In this document: piece after piece, positions 1 through 9,987 of the stretch | How the letters are laid out: every line of letters starts with the position of its first letter | How positions within the stretch are numbered: position 1 is the stretch's first letter | Source of the DNA: [Phialemoniopsis] sp. UDSM-2020 | Taxonomy: Eukaryota > Ascomycota > Sordariomycetes > Thyridiales > Thyridiaceae | Reading direction: 5' to 3' | DNA: 64,000 nt | Assembly (NCBI GenBank): GCA_018873225.1 | Contig: JAEILZ010000005.1 | Coordinates: 3,100,001-3,164,000, forward strand | Program-made: the position numbers and the translations under genes | The notes under the pieces: model-generated | The model's database searches: none | Seen by the model: the letters and a program-made list of their open reading frames with translations, nothing else | Told to the model about the DNA's origin: nothing

Positions 1-413
1 TGTCGACTGCGAATTTTGCAGGCTTTACAAAGAAAACCACCGTTAATGCTGCAGTAAGTCCCCCATAGTAGATTTAGATTTTGCATTGTTGGTTCTCTAC
101 AAGTTAGTCCAGGACGCTCATACTCAATTCTTTGCAGATCTTTGTCGCCTATTGTGCGGCCAACATTGCGTCTCCGCAGCTCTTCATGCCCAGGGAGTCA
201 CCGAGATATCCCAACGGCTTCAAGGCTTGTGTTGTGGCTCTTTCAGTCTCTTTCGTCCTGACTGGCGTTCTCCGTATCTATCTGATCTGGGAGAACAAGC
301 GTCGGGATCGGGTTTATGGACCCGTTGAGACTGATGAAGGCTCAGTAGATATGGCACTGGGACTGTCGGATGAGACTGATTTTGAACTGAAGAACTTCCG
401 GTACTCTATGTAG
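1..413 (+). CDS. Allantoate/Dal5-family MFS transporter, 3' end only
   Basis: This is the C-terminal end of a plasma-membrane major facilitator of the fungal Dal5/Tna1 anion:cation symporter family, which takes up allantoate, ureidosuccinate, nicotinate and similar organic anions. The gene starts left of the window. Two exons are visible: 1-53, encoding the family stretch GFTKKTTVNA, then an 84 bp GT-AG intron (54-137), then 138-413. Exon 2 opens with IFVAYCAANIASPQLF, a transmembrane segment followed by the conserved PRYP turn. It ends with the last transmembrane helix, the family signature YLIWENKRRD, and an acidic cytosolic tail. The substrate cannot be told from this fragment. The next gene on the same strand encodes a Zn2Cys6 regulator, so local control of the transporter is possible but is only inference. 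Confidence 0.85.
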
Positions 414-1341
414 ATGCAACTGGGGATTGCATGCCGAGTGAGGTGCAGAGTTCAGAATGGCTAGTTTACGAAGACGCCGATACTCTGGAGCTGAGTAGCC
501 CTCACGCAACGAAGGATCAGACGTAGAGTCTAGCTAGTCAACAAAGTATCACCGCCTGATCTACTCTAGAGACTGTACAATGATAACCACTCCAGATAAT
601 TGTGGACGTGCACCTTCCCCAAGCTTCAGAGAAAGGCTTTTTATACACTCCACGATGGATTCGAGGCAAGTTATCAGCACTTTGTCTTATACATGTATAT
701 AACTTGAGAAAGTCTAGTAGCCATGTACGAGTCAATCGCTCGCTGTTTGATTTCGAAGATCAACACAAAGACGATTCATCAAGGAAGCGGAGCTGAAGCA
801 AAACAAATCATTGACAACGTTCTATTGATTTGACCTCTTGCTCGGCGACCCCTGGGGAAACGGGGTTCCTTTCCCCTTGGTTCTGGGCACTTGTTCTTCA
901 AGTACTGTTGCTGGGCTAAGAGATGTTTCTAGGCCGCCTTACTGGTGACGAGGTGCTCATCTTACTAGAGGAGGCAATATGGGAATGTGTTGGGACGATT
1001 CGAGACCACCGGGGAACTAAGCCAAAGTTACCATACACCGGGTCTGTTGTCGGCAGTTGGGTCCTTGCAAGAGTGGAACTTGTTTAGAGGTTTATCAAGG
1101 GGATCAAAGGCCTAGCTCGGTGTGGGGGAGAGACCAGACTCACTTGGACTTAGTATCTATCGCCCACACCTACATCAAGCATGCTCCACACGCATTGGCG
1201 ATAAAGACTTCTTGCCGACGTCGGCAAAAACACAAATCACTTCCGCAAATGACATCGTGAGTGATTATCAGCAGAATCCCTCAAGTAGCCGACTTGTGAC
1301 TCGGGGGCTTGCTTGTTGCGTACGCATCCATCGGCTTAGAG
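414..1341. other. Intergenic, transporter to Zn2Cys6 gene
   Basis: No gene was recognised here. Short open frames on both strands lack family features. A small inverted repeat (GGGGAAA at 854-860 against TTTCCCC at 870-876) lies in the probable 5' region of the regulator gene. Otherwise nothing stands out. Confidence 0.6.
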
Positions 1342-3024
1342 ATGTCGTCAGTAGACACTCACGTCTCCTCTCCCTCCTCGCCAAGAAGAATACCCTTGGG
1401 CCGGAGCGCCCCCAGGTCTCGGAATGGCTGTTGGACCTGCCGCGGCAAGGCAGCCAAGAAACGCTGCGATGAACAACGCCCGACCTGTGGACGTTGCGCG
1501 CGAATGGGTCTGCTGTGTGACTACAGCCCTAAGCCAAAGAAGGCGAGACGCTCGCCACGACCCAACACGGCCCTGCAGCCCCTGGCGATTCGCCGGTCGC
1601 CATCACCCCTGGGCGTCGTGATCTCAGGGGTGAGCGAGTCTGCCTGCTCACTCGTTCTGGCAGCCGAAGATCACGATGCCATACGGTTCTTCCGGACGGC
1701 GTTTGCAGAGTTTCACCACACCAAGCACCGGAGCTATGGCTGCATCGCCATCATGTTTGAGCTTGCACAGGAAGATGCCATGATCATGCACATGGTACTC
1801 GCTCTTGGATTCCAGCAGATGGACACGAGACGGGCAATACCGTCTGTAAGACACATTCGAACTGCAAAGCACCACCACTCTGCCGCGTTGCGCCTTCTTG
1901 CCGGCGCCGTTGAAAACCAAGACCTGGACACGCTGCTCACTACGCTATGGCTTTTGCTGCTGTATGAGCAGCACTTTGGAGACGGGCGAGATATATCCAT
2001 CCACCTCAAAGGAGTAGCTTCCCTGGTTCGACATAGATTGAAAGGGTCTGATCAGCTACCGATTGCCGCCGCTGAACCGGACCTAGAGACGGAAGTTTAC
2101 ACACTGACGAGGAGGGCACGAAGTCATGGGCCAGATCCAACTAAGCTCTCGCTGTACTCGGCGCGCATGCTGACCTGGATCGCGCACATAGACTCGGCAG
2201 CGGTCACTTCTTGTGTGGGTGGCGACCTTTCCAGTTTCCTAATCGAGTTCATGACCCAAGCATCGCAAGTCGACGAGGAGGGAGTTCCGGATTTCGCCTC
2301 GACCATCGAGACCCCTACGAGCATGATATCGGCTGCCTGCCCAGTCGATCTCTACATGCTACTTTACTGGTACTCGCAGCCCCTGTACCGACTCATCTGG
2401 GCAGACAACTATCCGCAAGCAGAGCTGATCGACGACATGGAGAATCACGACGTGTTCAAGCTGGTTACCTGCTGCAGCCCTCTGCGCTTCATGGTCTCTA
2501 AGCTTGCGAATACCACCGACATATCGAGTCCAGAGTTCCGGCAGCGGGCGGCAAGCGTATCACGGGCCATACAAAAAGTGAACTCGTCATGCAGCGAACT
2601 TCTCGGAGTAGCCCGAGACCTCTCGATCGATACGGACAACAGCAGCCGGCTCGTGGTCAACATTCGCAACATCGTGCCCGTATTCTATGCAATTCAATTG
2701 CAGTTCCTGCGGGTTAAAGGCGCCGCGAACATACCGCGAAGCCGGCAGGAGGAGAGGCGACGCGAGTTCCTGCTCAAGGAGATCATGAAGCTAGCTTTTC
2801 AGACGTTCAGGCACCGGGGCGACGACGGTCTGACTAGGATCGCTTGGGGGCTGTACGTGGCGGCTCTCGAGACGGATGATGCCCTGCATCGCGCGTGGAT
2901 ATTGGAGAGGTTTGAGAAGATGAGCGTGCTGGGGAGACATCTCGAGAGGGCACACAAGTTCCTACGTGATGCGATTGCTATTAGGAGAGAACCGGCAAGA
3001 GCGTCAATGTCAGTGAGATGCTAA
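1342..3024 (+). CDS. Zn2Cys6 fungal transcription factor
   Basis: This is a 560-residue nuclear regulator with an N-terminal Zn2Cys6 binuclear cluster at residues 30-59 (first motif GCWTCRGKAAKKRCDE). A basic linker follows (PKPKKARRSPRP), then a long helical region of the fungal-specific transcription factor type (Fungal_trans_2-like). The cysteines are C30, C33, C42, C49, C52 and C59. The second-to-third spacing is eight residues rather than the usual six. The start is the first in-frame ATG at 1342, because the open frame upstream has no ATG. The coding sequence is a single exon, and no intron is needed to keep the frame. The target genes are unknown. The closest candidate by position is the Dal5-type transporter just upstream on the same strand. 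The class is clear and the pathway is not. Confidence 0.88.
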   Translation: MSSVDTHVSSPSSPRRIPLGRSAPRSRNGCWTCRGKAAKKRCDEQRPTCGRCARMGLLCDYSPKPKKARRSPRPNTALQPLAIRRSPSPLGVVISGVSESACSLVLAAEDHDAIRFFRTAFAEFHHTKHRSYGCIAIMFELAQEDAMIMHMVLALGFQQMDTRRAIPSVRHIRTAKHHHSAALRLLAGAVENQDLDTLLTTLWLLLLYEQHFGDGRDISIHLKGVASLVRHRLKGSDQLPIAAAEPDLETEVYTLTRRARSHGPDPTKLSLYSARMLTWIAHIDSAAVTSCVGGDLSSFLIEFMTQASQVDEEGVPDFASTIETPTSMISAACPVDLYMLLYWYSQPLYRLIWADNYPQAELIDDMENHDVFKLVTCCSPLRFMVSKLANTTDISSPEFRQRAASVSRAIQKVNSSCSELLGVARDLSIDTDNSSRLVVNIRNIVPVFYAIQLQFLRVKGAANIPRSRQEERRREFLLKEIMKLAFQTFRHRGDDGLTRIAWGLYVAALETDDALHRAWILERFEKMSVLGRHLERAHKFLRDAIAIRREPARASMSVRC

Positions 3025-3465
3025 AGAGCTATGAGCCCTTTGTTTTGACATAAGCGGCGAGGCACTCCCACGAAAGAACATGTATTTTGGGAGATACAGT
3101 AGACTTGAACAAAAGAAAAAAAAAAGGGTAATTACTCAAGAACTAGCTGTGTAATTCTAAACTCGTCATGCAGAGGCGCATCAAGTTGATGCTTGTTCTC
3201 TTGACCTGTAAATTGAATTCAGGGCTGACTCTCATCCTGATAGGCCCCGCTGAACTGGCCCGCCCCAGTTATCAATGCCGCGGGCGCTGTGGAAACTTTG
3301 ATAAGGCAGCATTTGGGCGACCCCACCTGACGTCGCCGCCTTCAACTTTTGAATTCGAAGTCGCAAAGATTATCAACCAGCTTCATAGCCTCCCTGCGAA
3401 AAGCACAACCTTCTGCGACGCCGACATTTGCTGTTATCGAATAGCCTCGACAGTATAGAGCGAAG
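3025..3465. other. Intergenic, Zn2Cys6 gene to DIM1
   Basis: No gene was seen. The stretch contains the 3' end of the regulator gene, an A-rich run near 3113-3126, and the short promoter and 5' UTR of the downstream splicing gene. Confidence 0.6.
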
Positions 3466-4091
3466 ATGGGAAGTATTGTGCTACCCCATCTGCGGACCGG
3501 CTGGCACGTCGACCAGGCTATCCTCTCAGGCAAGTTTTCCTTACGGTGCTCTGCCTGCGCGCGCGGAAGATGCAGAGAATGCTAACTTGACTGTTGCAGA
3601 GGAGGAACGTCTTGTCGTCATCAGGTGAGTTCTAGCCACGGTAGTTTCCCGTTCAAATGACAGGATTTGCTAATTCGCGACCCAGGTTCGGAAGAGACTC
3701 TGAAACGTCTTGCATGCGCCAGGATGAGGTCCTTTACAAGATCGCCGAGGTTGTGCGCAGTAAGCTTTGACCCCTTCTCTCTCCTCTCTACTCACACCAT
3801 GCTGACTCGGCTCTTTCCTAAGACTTTGCGGTCATCTACCTGTGCGACATCGATGAGGTACCCGACTTCACAACCATGTACGAGCTCTACGATCCCATGA
3901 CGATCATGTTCTTCTTCCGCAATAAGCACATGATGATAGATTTGGGCACGGGAAACAACAACAAGCTCAATTTCGTGCTGGAGGACAAACAAGAACTGGT
4001 GGACATCATCGAGACGATATACAAAGGCGCCAAGAAGGGCCGAGGTCTGGTCGTCAGTCCCAAGGATTACAGTACTCGATACAGGTACTGA
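3466..4091 (+). CDS. dim1: U5 snRNP thioredoxin-like protein DIM1/DIB1
   Basis: This 143-residue thioredoxin-fold protein belongs to the U5 and U4/U6.U5 tri-snRNP and is required for pre-mRNA splicing. The exons are 3466-3529, 3600-3624, 3686-3759 and 3823-4091. The joined product is nearly identical in outline to the family: it opens MGSIVLPHLRTGWHVDQAIL, has the core block MFFFRNKHMMIDLGTGNNNK, and ends VVSPKDYSTRYRY at the normal length. The first intron has a GC donor (CAG|GCAAGT), a branch site GCTAAC and a TTGCAG acceptor. Only this donor gives the conserved LSEEERLVVIR across the junction. The loop written HDWDP in most relatives reads RDSETS here. That loop also varies in budding yeast Dib1, so loss of function is not implied. 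Introns 2 and 3 are GT-AG, 61 and 63 bp. Confidence 0.96.
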
Positions 4092-5437
4092 GTGCTGCAA
4101 AGTCGGAGTGCTTTTAGATATGGCGTTCACTGGGTAGAGGGATTCACGAGATCATGACATTAGGGAGGGCCCTGGTTTGCAATCGAAGCCCCTTCTCAGG
4201 CATCTCTTTGGCAGTACTCAGTCTCTTCACATATGCTGATTGCGATGCAGAAGAGGTGACCAGGGGTGCGGCGTCTGAGACGAATAATAGAATCCATAAG
4301 CTGGAACAACTCGGGCTTGTAGACTGGATCCAGGTGGGCTTTAGTGCGATTATTGAACTCTGCAAATTGAAAGGCATAGCAAGCTTCGGTGCCGTTCTTG
4401 GCAAATGCTGGTTTGGGCGAAATGCTCGTTGAATAATCAAGTATTGGATGCGAGTTGTGCTTCCCTGCGCTTACGGCATTCCTTCAAGGCTGTACGCAGG
4501 GGAGCTTTCCAGCTGCTCACTCTCACTGTACAACCTGCTTGCCTGCCTCCCCCACAAGATGTTTCCTGAAAACAAAAGGTGCAGGCTAGCCAACGAGCGC
4601 TGGATGGCCTGGTCGGACTTGTTTGTTTCAGTCTGAACTCTTGGAGGCTTGGTTGGCTGGTGCAAGGATTCAATGCTGATGGCTGAGCTTTAAATTGTGG
4701 AACGGCCAAGTCAGGGGTCTTTGGGGCTGGTGATCATACCTAAATCCACCGCCCATCCGAGCCACCTTGCAGGAGGGCTAGCTGGCTCATAGCCTCTCAT
4801 TCTACGGAGTAGGTACAGAGTTAGTGAGTTTGACCACATAAGTACTCTGTGAATGGTGTGAGTGATTGTCAGGGGCAGGCCTGACACTACCGCCCCGAAT
4901 AGACTGCGGCTCCCCGCCGACCCATCGAGCGTCAGCCAGTCAGCTTACACCTGGGCTCCTGGGGAACGACCTGGTGTTTGATCGGCATTCACAGCATTGA
5001 GATTCATGAGATCTGATTCACCTCATCCGCCTCTGACCCCAATGCCGTGGTGACTCTGGACTGGGTCGGTATGTAGGTACATATGTACGAGGACGGAGTC
5101 AGCCGGCCACTTTGTTCATGGGTGACTGACGATCCTACTCCTGATCGTGTCGCTACCTCGAATTCTCTACATACATAAAGAGAGCCCTGGGCGCGCGCTT
5201 CCCGTTCCCATTCCTGTTCTCTGAGAGGTCCTTTGATTATTTTAAATTGTTCAAGAGCTACATATTACTTGCGTTACTGTTGACTTACAAAGAAAGCGGG
5301 ATAGTGAAGCAGGATAAGAAGAGGACGATTTCGCACCTCTGACCTCTGCCTCACCTTGGTATCACCATCACCTTCGCTACTGCCTTGCAGTATCATTACA
5401 CAACATTTACCAGATCCACAAAAACAAACTTTTCATC
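4092..5437. other. Intergenic with an unexplained open-frame stretch
   Basis: No gene can be claimed. From about 4144 to 4440 at least three of the six frames stay open for about 90 codons, including a minus-strand frame without an ATG that reads like protein (see findings). A TACGGAGTA palindromic motif lies at 4803-4811. The right part, 4850-5437, is the probable promoter and 5' UTR of the lactonase-like gene. Confidence 0.5.
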
Positions 5438-6668
5438 ATGTTGCCAAAACTTGCATTCCTCAGCTTCGCAGCCCTCGCTGTCCGCGCTGCACCCAGCAAA
5501 ATGGTCGTCTTACGACAAGATAACGCCTCGACTTCGGCCAAGCTCCTCATCGGCGGTGGCCCGCCTGGCACCATCTCCATCGCCCATTTTGACGGCCAAA
5601 AGATTGTCACTAGCACTCAGAACACGATCAAGGGAAGCAACCCGAGCTGGCTGCTTTTCAGGGATCCAGACGTGCTCTACGCTGTCGACGAGAACACCAA
5701 CGCGACGCGATCATTTGCTGTAAGTCTGCCTTCCAAGATTTTCCGCGCTCCTGAGACTAACCTGTGATTTCTTGTAGTATGACCCTAGCACCGATGTTCT
5801 TGAGCCTAAGCATGAGGTGAACGGTTCTTCTGGAGTCGTCTCCCTGGAATTCAACGCGGACAAGACTCGTATGCTTGGTGCTGCTTATGGCCAGGGTCAA
5901 ATTGATGTTTGGGACACCTCAGACCCTGCTGGCAGCCTGAAGCTGCTGAAGCAGATTGCGCCGGGAGGCGACCTTGGCCCAGACAGGAGTCGCCAGGAGC
6001 AACCTCACCCACACCAAGTCCTCCTTGAGCCCAGCGGCCGCTTCTTCGTCGCCAATGACCTTGGCACTGACTCCATTCTGCTCATCGATACCACTGATGA
6101 CAAGTTCGAGATCGTCAATCGGATCGCGGTCACGCCCCCCGGTGCTGGCCCAAGACACGGCGCGTTCTATCCTCCGGGCGCCGAGCAGGCAACGCACTAC
6201 TTCCTCGCCTGCGAGATGGGCAATATTATCAACGTGTACAGCCTCGCGTACGACGACGCCGCTGGTGGTATCGCTTTTGCGCTCCAGCAGACCGTGTCCA
6301 CCTTTGGGGACAACAAGAACCACACGGGCGCTGCTGCCGGTGAGGTCTCCGTCAGCGCCGACGGCAAGAACCTCTACGTGAGCAATCGCTTGACAGGAGG
6401 TGAGACGGACAGCATTGCTCATTTCGCCATTGACGGTTGCAACGACAACCCTTTGAGCTTTGTCAAGTCGATCAGCTCCGGAGGATTGCGCCCCCGCATG
6501 ATCAGCTTGAGCAACGACGGCAAATTCCTGTTTGCCTCCAACCAGGACCCTGCCATCGGCCTCTCAGCCTTGAAGATCAACCCGGATGGAACCCTACAGG
6601 AGTCTCCAATAGCAACTATGCCGGCGCCTGCCAAGGATCAGGGTCCTATGTACGTTCAACAGTTTTGA
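5438..6668 (+). CDS. Secreted lactonase-like seven-bladed beta-propeller
   Basis: The exons are 5438-5719 and 5778-6668, with a 58 bp GT-AG intron. The product has 390 residues. It begins with a signal peptide (MLPKLAFLSFAALAVRAAPS) and continues as a lactonase-type seven-bladed beta-propeller of the 6-phosphogluconolactonase / carboxy-cis,cis-muconate cyclase group. Visible blade motifs are LEFNADKTRMLGAAYGQG, HPHQVLLEPSGRFFVANDLG, GPRHGAFYPPG and VSADGKNLYVSNRLTGG. The His-rich HPHQ segment sits where family members place substrate-pocket residues. With a signal peptide the protein is probably extracellular or vacuolar, which argues against a role in the cytosolic pentose phosphate pathway. 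Its substrate is unknown. The chosen ATG is the one directly before the signal peptide. Confidence 0.85.
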
Positions 6669-7701
6669 GAGACCTTAGAGGTGTCTTAGGGAAAAGCCGT
6701 AGCTTTCCTCTTCGCATAGCATTGGCGTTTTGGCTCTGAAAAAGGTGCTGCATTTTGTCATTTACATCGGACAAGGCTCTTCCCTGCGAAGCCTTGTTTC
6801 TTACCCGGCAGGGTACCTGTCACAAATACATGAGTCATAGAAGAAATTGACGATCTCCAATACTTATGAGTTTTGAATTGCTTTGGTGTGAGGATCTGGA
6901 AGGAGGAAGAAGAAAGAAGAAAGAAGAAAGAAGAAAGAAGAAAGAAGAAAGCCGTGCCACAGTAAATACAGGTAATGTGTATGTATGAAAGAGCGATGTC
7001 AAATGTCAACAAAGCCAACAAACAAAGTCAACAAACGCTAGGCAATTGCTGAACACTGATGGTATAGGCACTAAATTAGGGGTGCATCATCCCCTTTTTG
7101 GTGCCAAGCGAGCACAAACATGCCCCTCTAGTAGGAGAGACTAAGGTACGAAGTAGGAACCTCACCCAGCAGGGCCCAAAGTTTACCCCCACGTGATAGA
7201 AGGCGGCGGGCACTTTATCCTGAATGCTCTCAAACACAATTGCCGTCATCGCTGTGCGGGCAGATAATGACCTCAGACTGTGCTGGCTGTGAGATTGCTT
7301 GCCCAAGGTTTCCTGCATTCTTTTGAGAACCCTCGACCTGATTGTACGCGCTCTTGCTGAGCCCCAATCTTGCCGACAGACCTCTACCATCCAGGACAGC
7401 TTCTGGAAACCAAACACACCCCCGTTTCGACCCGACTCCTCCAGGCATATAGCTCCTGGCTCGGCGATTGCCTTGGAAACCTAGTGAAATTATCCTTCTA
7501 GAAGACTCTCGAGATTTCAAGAGTCGTTTGCCCTTTGCGCAACCTCGTGGCCGGCATACCGCGACCGCGCCGAGCGAACGGCGGTGGGGAAAGGAGCCCA
7601 ACATCTTCAGACTATCGGTGAGGCGCCCGACAGGGCTGTAGCCTCTGTGTTGGACGTACGATATCCTTTGAAGCTTGGGCAGATCGGATTTACCAGGCAT
7701 C
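6669..7701. other. Intergenic, lactonase-like gene to PAC1
   Basis: No gene was recognised. The stretch contains a 7-bp purine microsatellite (6907-6951), one TACGAAGTA motif (7147-7155), and the probable promoter and long 5' UTR of the PAC1 gene. The minus-strand frame at 7230-7703 has no family features. Confidence 0.6.
6907..6951. repeat. GAAGAAA 7-bp tandem repeat
   Basis: About six perfect head-to-tail copies of GAAGAAA form a pure-purine tract in the 3' flank of the lactonase-like gene. It is a simple microsatellite with no evident function. Confidence 0.9.
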
Positions 7702-9241
7702 ATGAGTCGGACATTGCCCAGTCGGCAGGCAGAAGAGCTGTACGTTGATGCTGAGATTCCCCAGGACCCCTATGCGGGGCAGGCCAGACTGACGGACTGA
7801 GTTGCAGGCACAAATCGATCATAGCTTATTTGTCCTCGAATAACTTGCCAAACGCTGCCGCCGCATTGAGAGAGGAGTTAAGCCTCGGCGAAGATGTCTT
7901 CGACACAGCAACGGCCAAGAAATATGAGACGTTGCTGGAGAAGAAATGGACAAGCATTGTCCGGCTGCAGAAAAAGGCATGCCACCCTGACCCTGGCCCT
8001 TGCACCAAGGAGAAGCCCTGACCGTCGTCGTCTCTTTACAGATCATGGACCTCGAATCCCGAAACACGATACTGCAATCAGAGCTCGACAATGCGACGCC
8101 TACATCACTCTCGAAGCGCAACCAGGACCCCGCAGCATGGCTACCTCGCACACCTGCCAGACATTCCCTAGAGGGACACAGAGACACAATCAATTGCGTG
8201 GCCTTTCACCCTATATTCTCTTCAATAGCGTCTGGCTCCGACGACTACACAATCAAGATCTGGGATTGGGAACTGGGTGAGCTGGAAAGGACCATCAAGG
8301 GGCACACCAGGGCAGTGCTGGATCTCGACTACGGTGGACCAAAGGGCGCAGTGCTGTTGGCATCTTGCAGTTCAGATCTGTCCATCAAGCTATGGGACCC
8401 GTCGAGCGACTACAAGAACATCCGAACCCTTGCTGGCCATGACCATAGCGTCAGTGCAGTGCGATTTGTGCGTTCTGGAGCAGCTGGCGCGTCCACCTCG
8501 AGCAATCTACTCGTCAGCGCAAGTGGCGACAAGACCTTGAAGATATGGGACGTTACCACTGGATACTGCCTGAAGACGTTGCAAGGTCACACGGCTTGGG
8601 TGCGGGACGTTTGCCCTTCTCTGGATGGCCGTTTCGTCGTGTCGGTAGGCAACGATCAGACCGCCCGGCTGTGGGATATCTCCGCTGCCAACCCAGAAAA
8701 CAAGCTCGTCATGATCGGCCATGAAAATGTCGTCCAGACGTGCGTTTTTGCCCCGCCTGCAGCCTACCAGCACTTGGCAACTCTCGCGGGCCTCAAAAAA
8801 CCACCGCCCACAAGCAGCGCGGCCGAGTTCATGGCCACGGGCTCCAGGGATAAGACCATCAAGCTTTGGGACGCAAGAGGCACGTGTATCAAGACGCTGG
8901 CTGGCCACGATAACTGGGTCACCGCGCTGGTGTTCCACCCAGGAGGCAAATATCTCTTCTCGGTAGCAGACGACAAGGCCCTTCGGTGCTGGGATCTTAG
9001 CCAGGATGGCAAGTGCGTCAAGGTTCTCGATGCGCATGAGCACTTCATTACATGCCTCAGGTGGGCTCCGGGCATAGTCAAGGAGGCGCCGGGCGCCGCA
9101 GCCAACGGGGCGGCCAACGGCGAAAGCAATGGTGGTACGCCGAAAAAGGGCGGCAGCGGCACGGCGGCTCCAGAGGTGCAGATCAGATGTGTGATTGCCA
9201 CGGCGAGCGTTGACATGACTTTGAAGGTCTGGGCGAACTAG
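7702..9241 (+). CDS. pac1: PAC1/LIS1/NudF dynein regulator
   Basis: This 468-residue cytoplasmic protein binds the dynein motor domain and, with NudE and NudC, drives nuclear migration along microtubules. The exons are 7702-7739, 7808-7976 and 8042-9241. An N-terminal LisH motif (about 7-39, around [19 protein letters not shown]) is followed by a short coiled coil (about 60-85) and seven WD40 repeats with clear GH...WD boundaries, for example [20 protein letters not shown] and [14 protein letters not shown] low-complexity Ala/Gly/Asn insert lies in the last blade. Intron 1 is GT-AG (68 bp). Intron 2 (7977-8041) has a GC donor (AAG|GCATGC). Reading through meets a stop, and only this junction gives the conserved RLQKKIMDLES. 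The length is normal for the family. Confidence 0.97.
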
Positions 9242-9987
9242 GCAATACCAGATGTGTAACGCGGTGATCGATGAATACTTGCAGACGTTTCAAGACCGGA
9301 TGGGCTGCATACGAGAGCGACGTGGCCGTCCGCCCATCCCCTCCAACCGCCGGATTCGGACCACGCACCCCGAGCCCGACCAAACAAGGACTCTTGGCCA
9401 GTATTCCAGGTGTCTGGATATCACACGACAGACCTGATCAGCATCTATGTCTCCCTACATTTGGTAGTGACGAGTGAAGTATTCGCTTGCGCCACCGCTG
9501 CGGAGGATCGAGGTCTGATACCAGGTGTGTTTGCTCATGGGATGAGCACACGGGATTTGGTCATGTCAAACAATGCTCTGTGCAAAATCTAGAGGAGTTT
9601 ACCACCTGAAGCGGGTGGAGGCTTAGAGGAAAGGTGTGGCGGAAAAGGAATCCCATGAACGGGCGGATGTTACATAGACTTTGATGAGAACCCATTGCGG
9701 GAGGATATGATGCGATACGAGTCAATGCAGATGATACATACATATTTTGATACATTCTTTGCTGGGTTCCATTGTTTAGTGTTCGCAGCTCTTATGTGTG
9801 ACTTTCTCTAGAGGCCTTCAGTGTAAGTGGCCATGTATTCATTATGCCTGAGGCCGCAATGGTTGGGTGGGTCGCCGGTCTCTGGTCTGTTGCAATTGAG
9901 TTCTACATAGAAATTATTTTTGGGGCTCGCCTTTTGACCCCGACTCTCGAATCATCCATTGAAGCAAACAAGACTTTCCGCACAGCC
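9242..9987. other. Intergenic, PAC1 to bL15m
   Basis: Nothing was recognised. It holds the 3' end of PAC1 and the promoter of the mitochondrial ribosomal gene. An in-frame extension upstream of 9988 contains an ATG at 9844, but it would bury the targeting signal. Confidence 0.6.

Noticed and set aside
5919..6422. 167-codon minus-strand frame over the lactonase-like gene
   Set aside because: It is an antisense shadow of a GC-rich coding exon with no family features.
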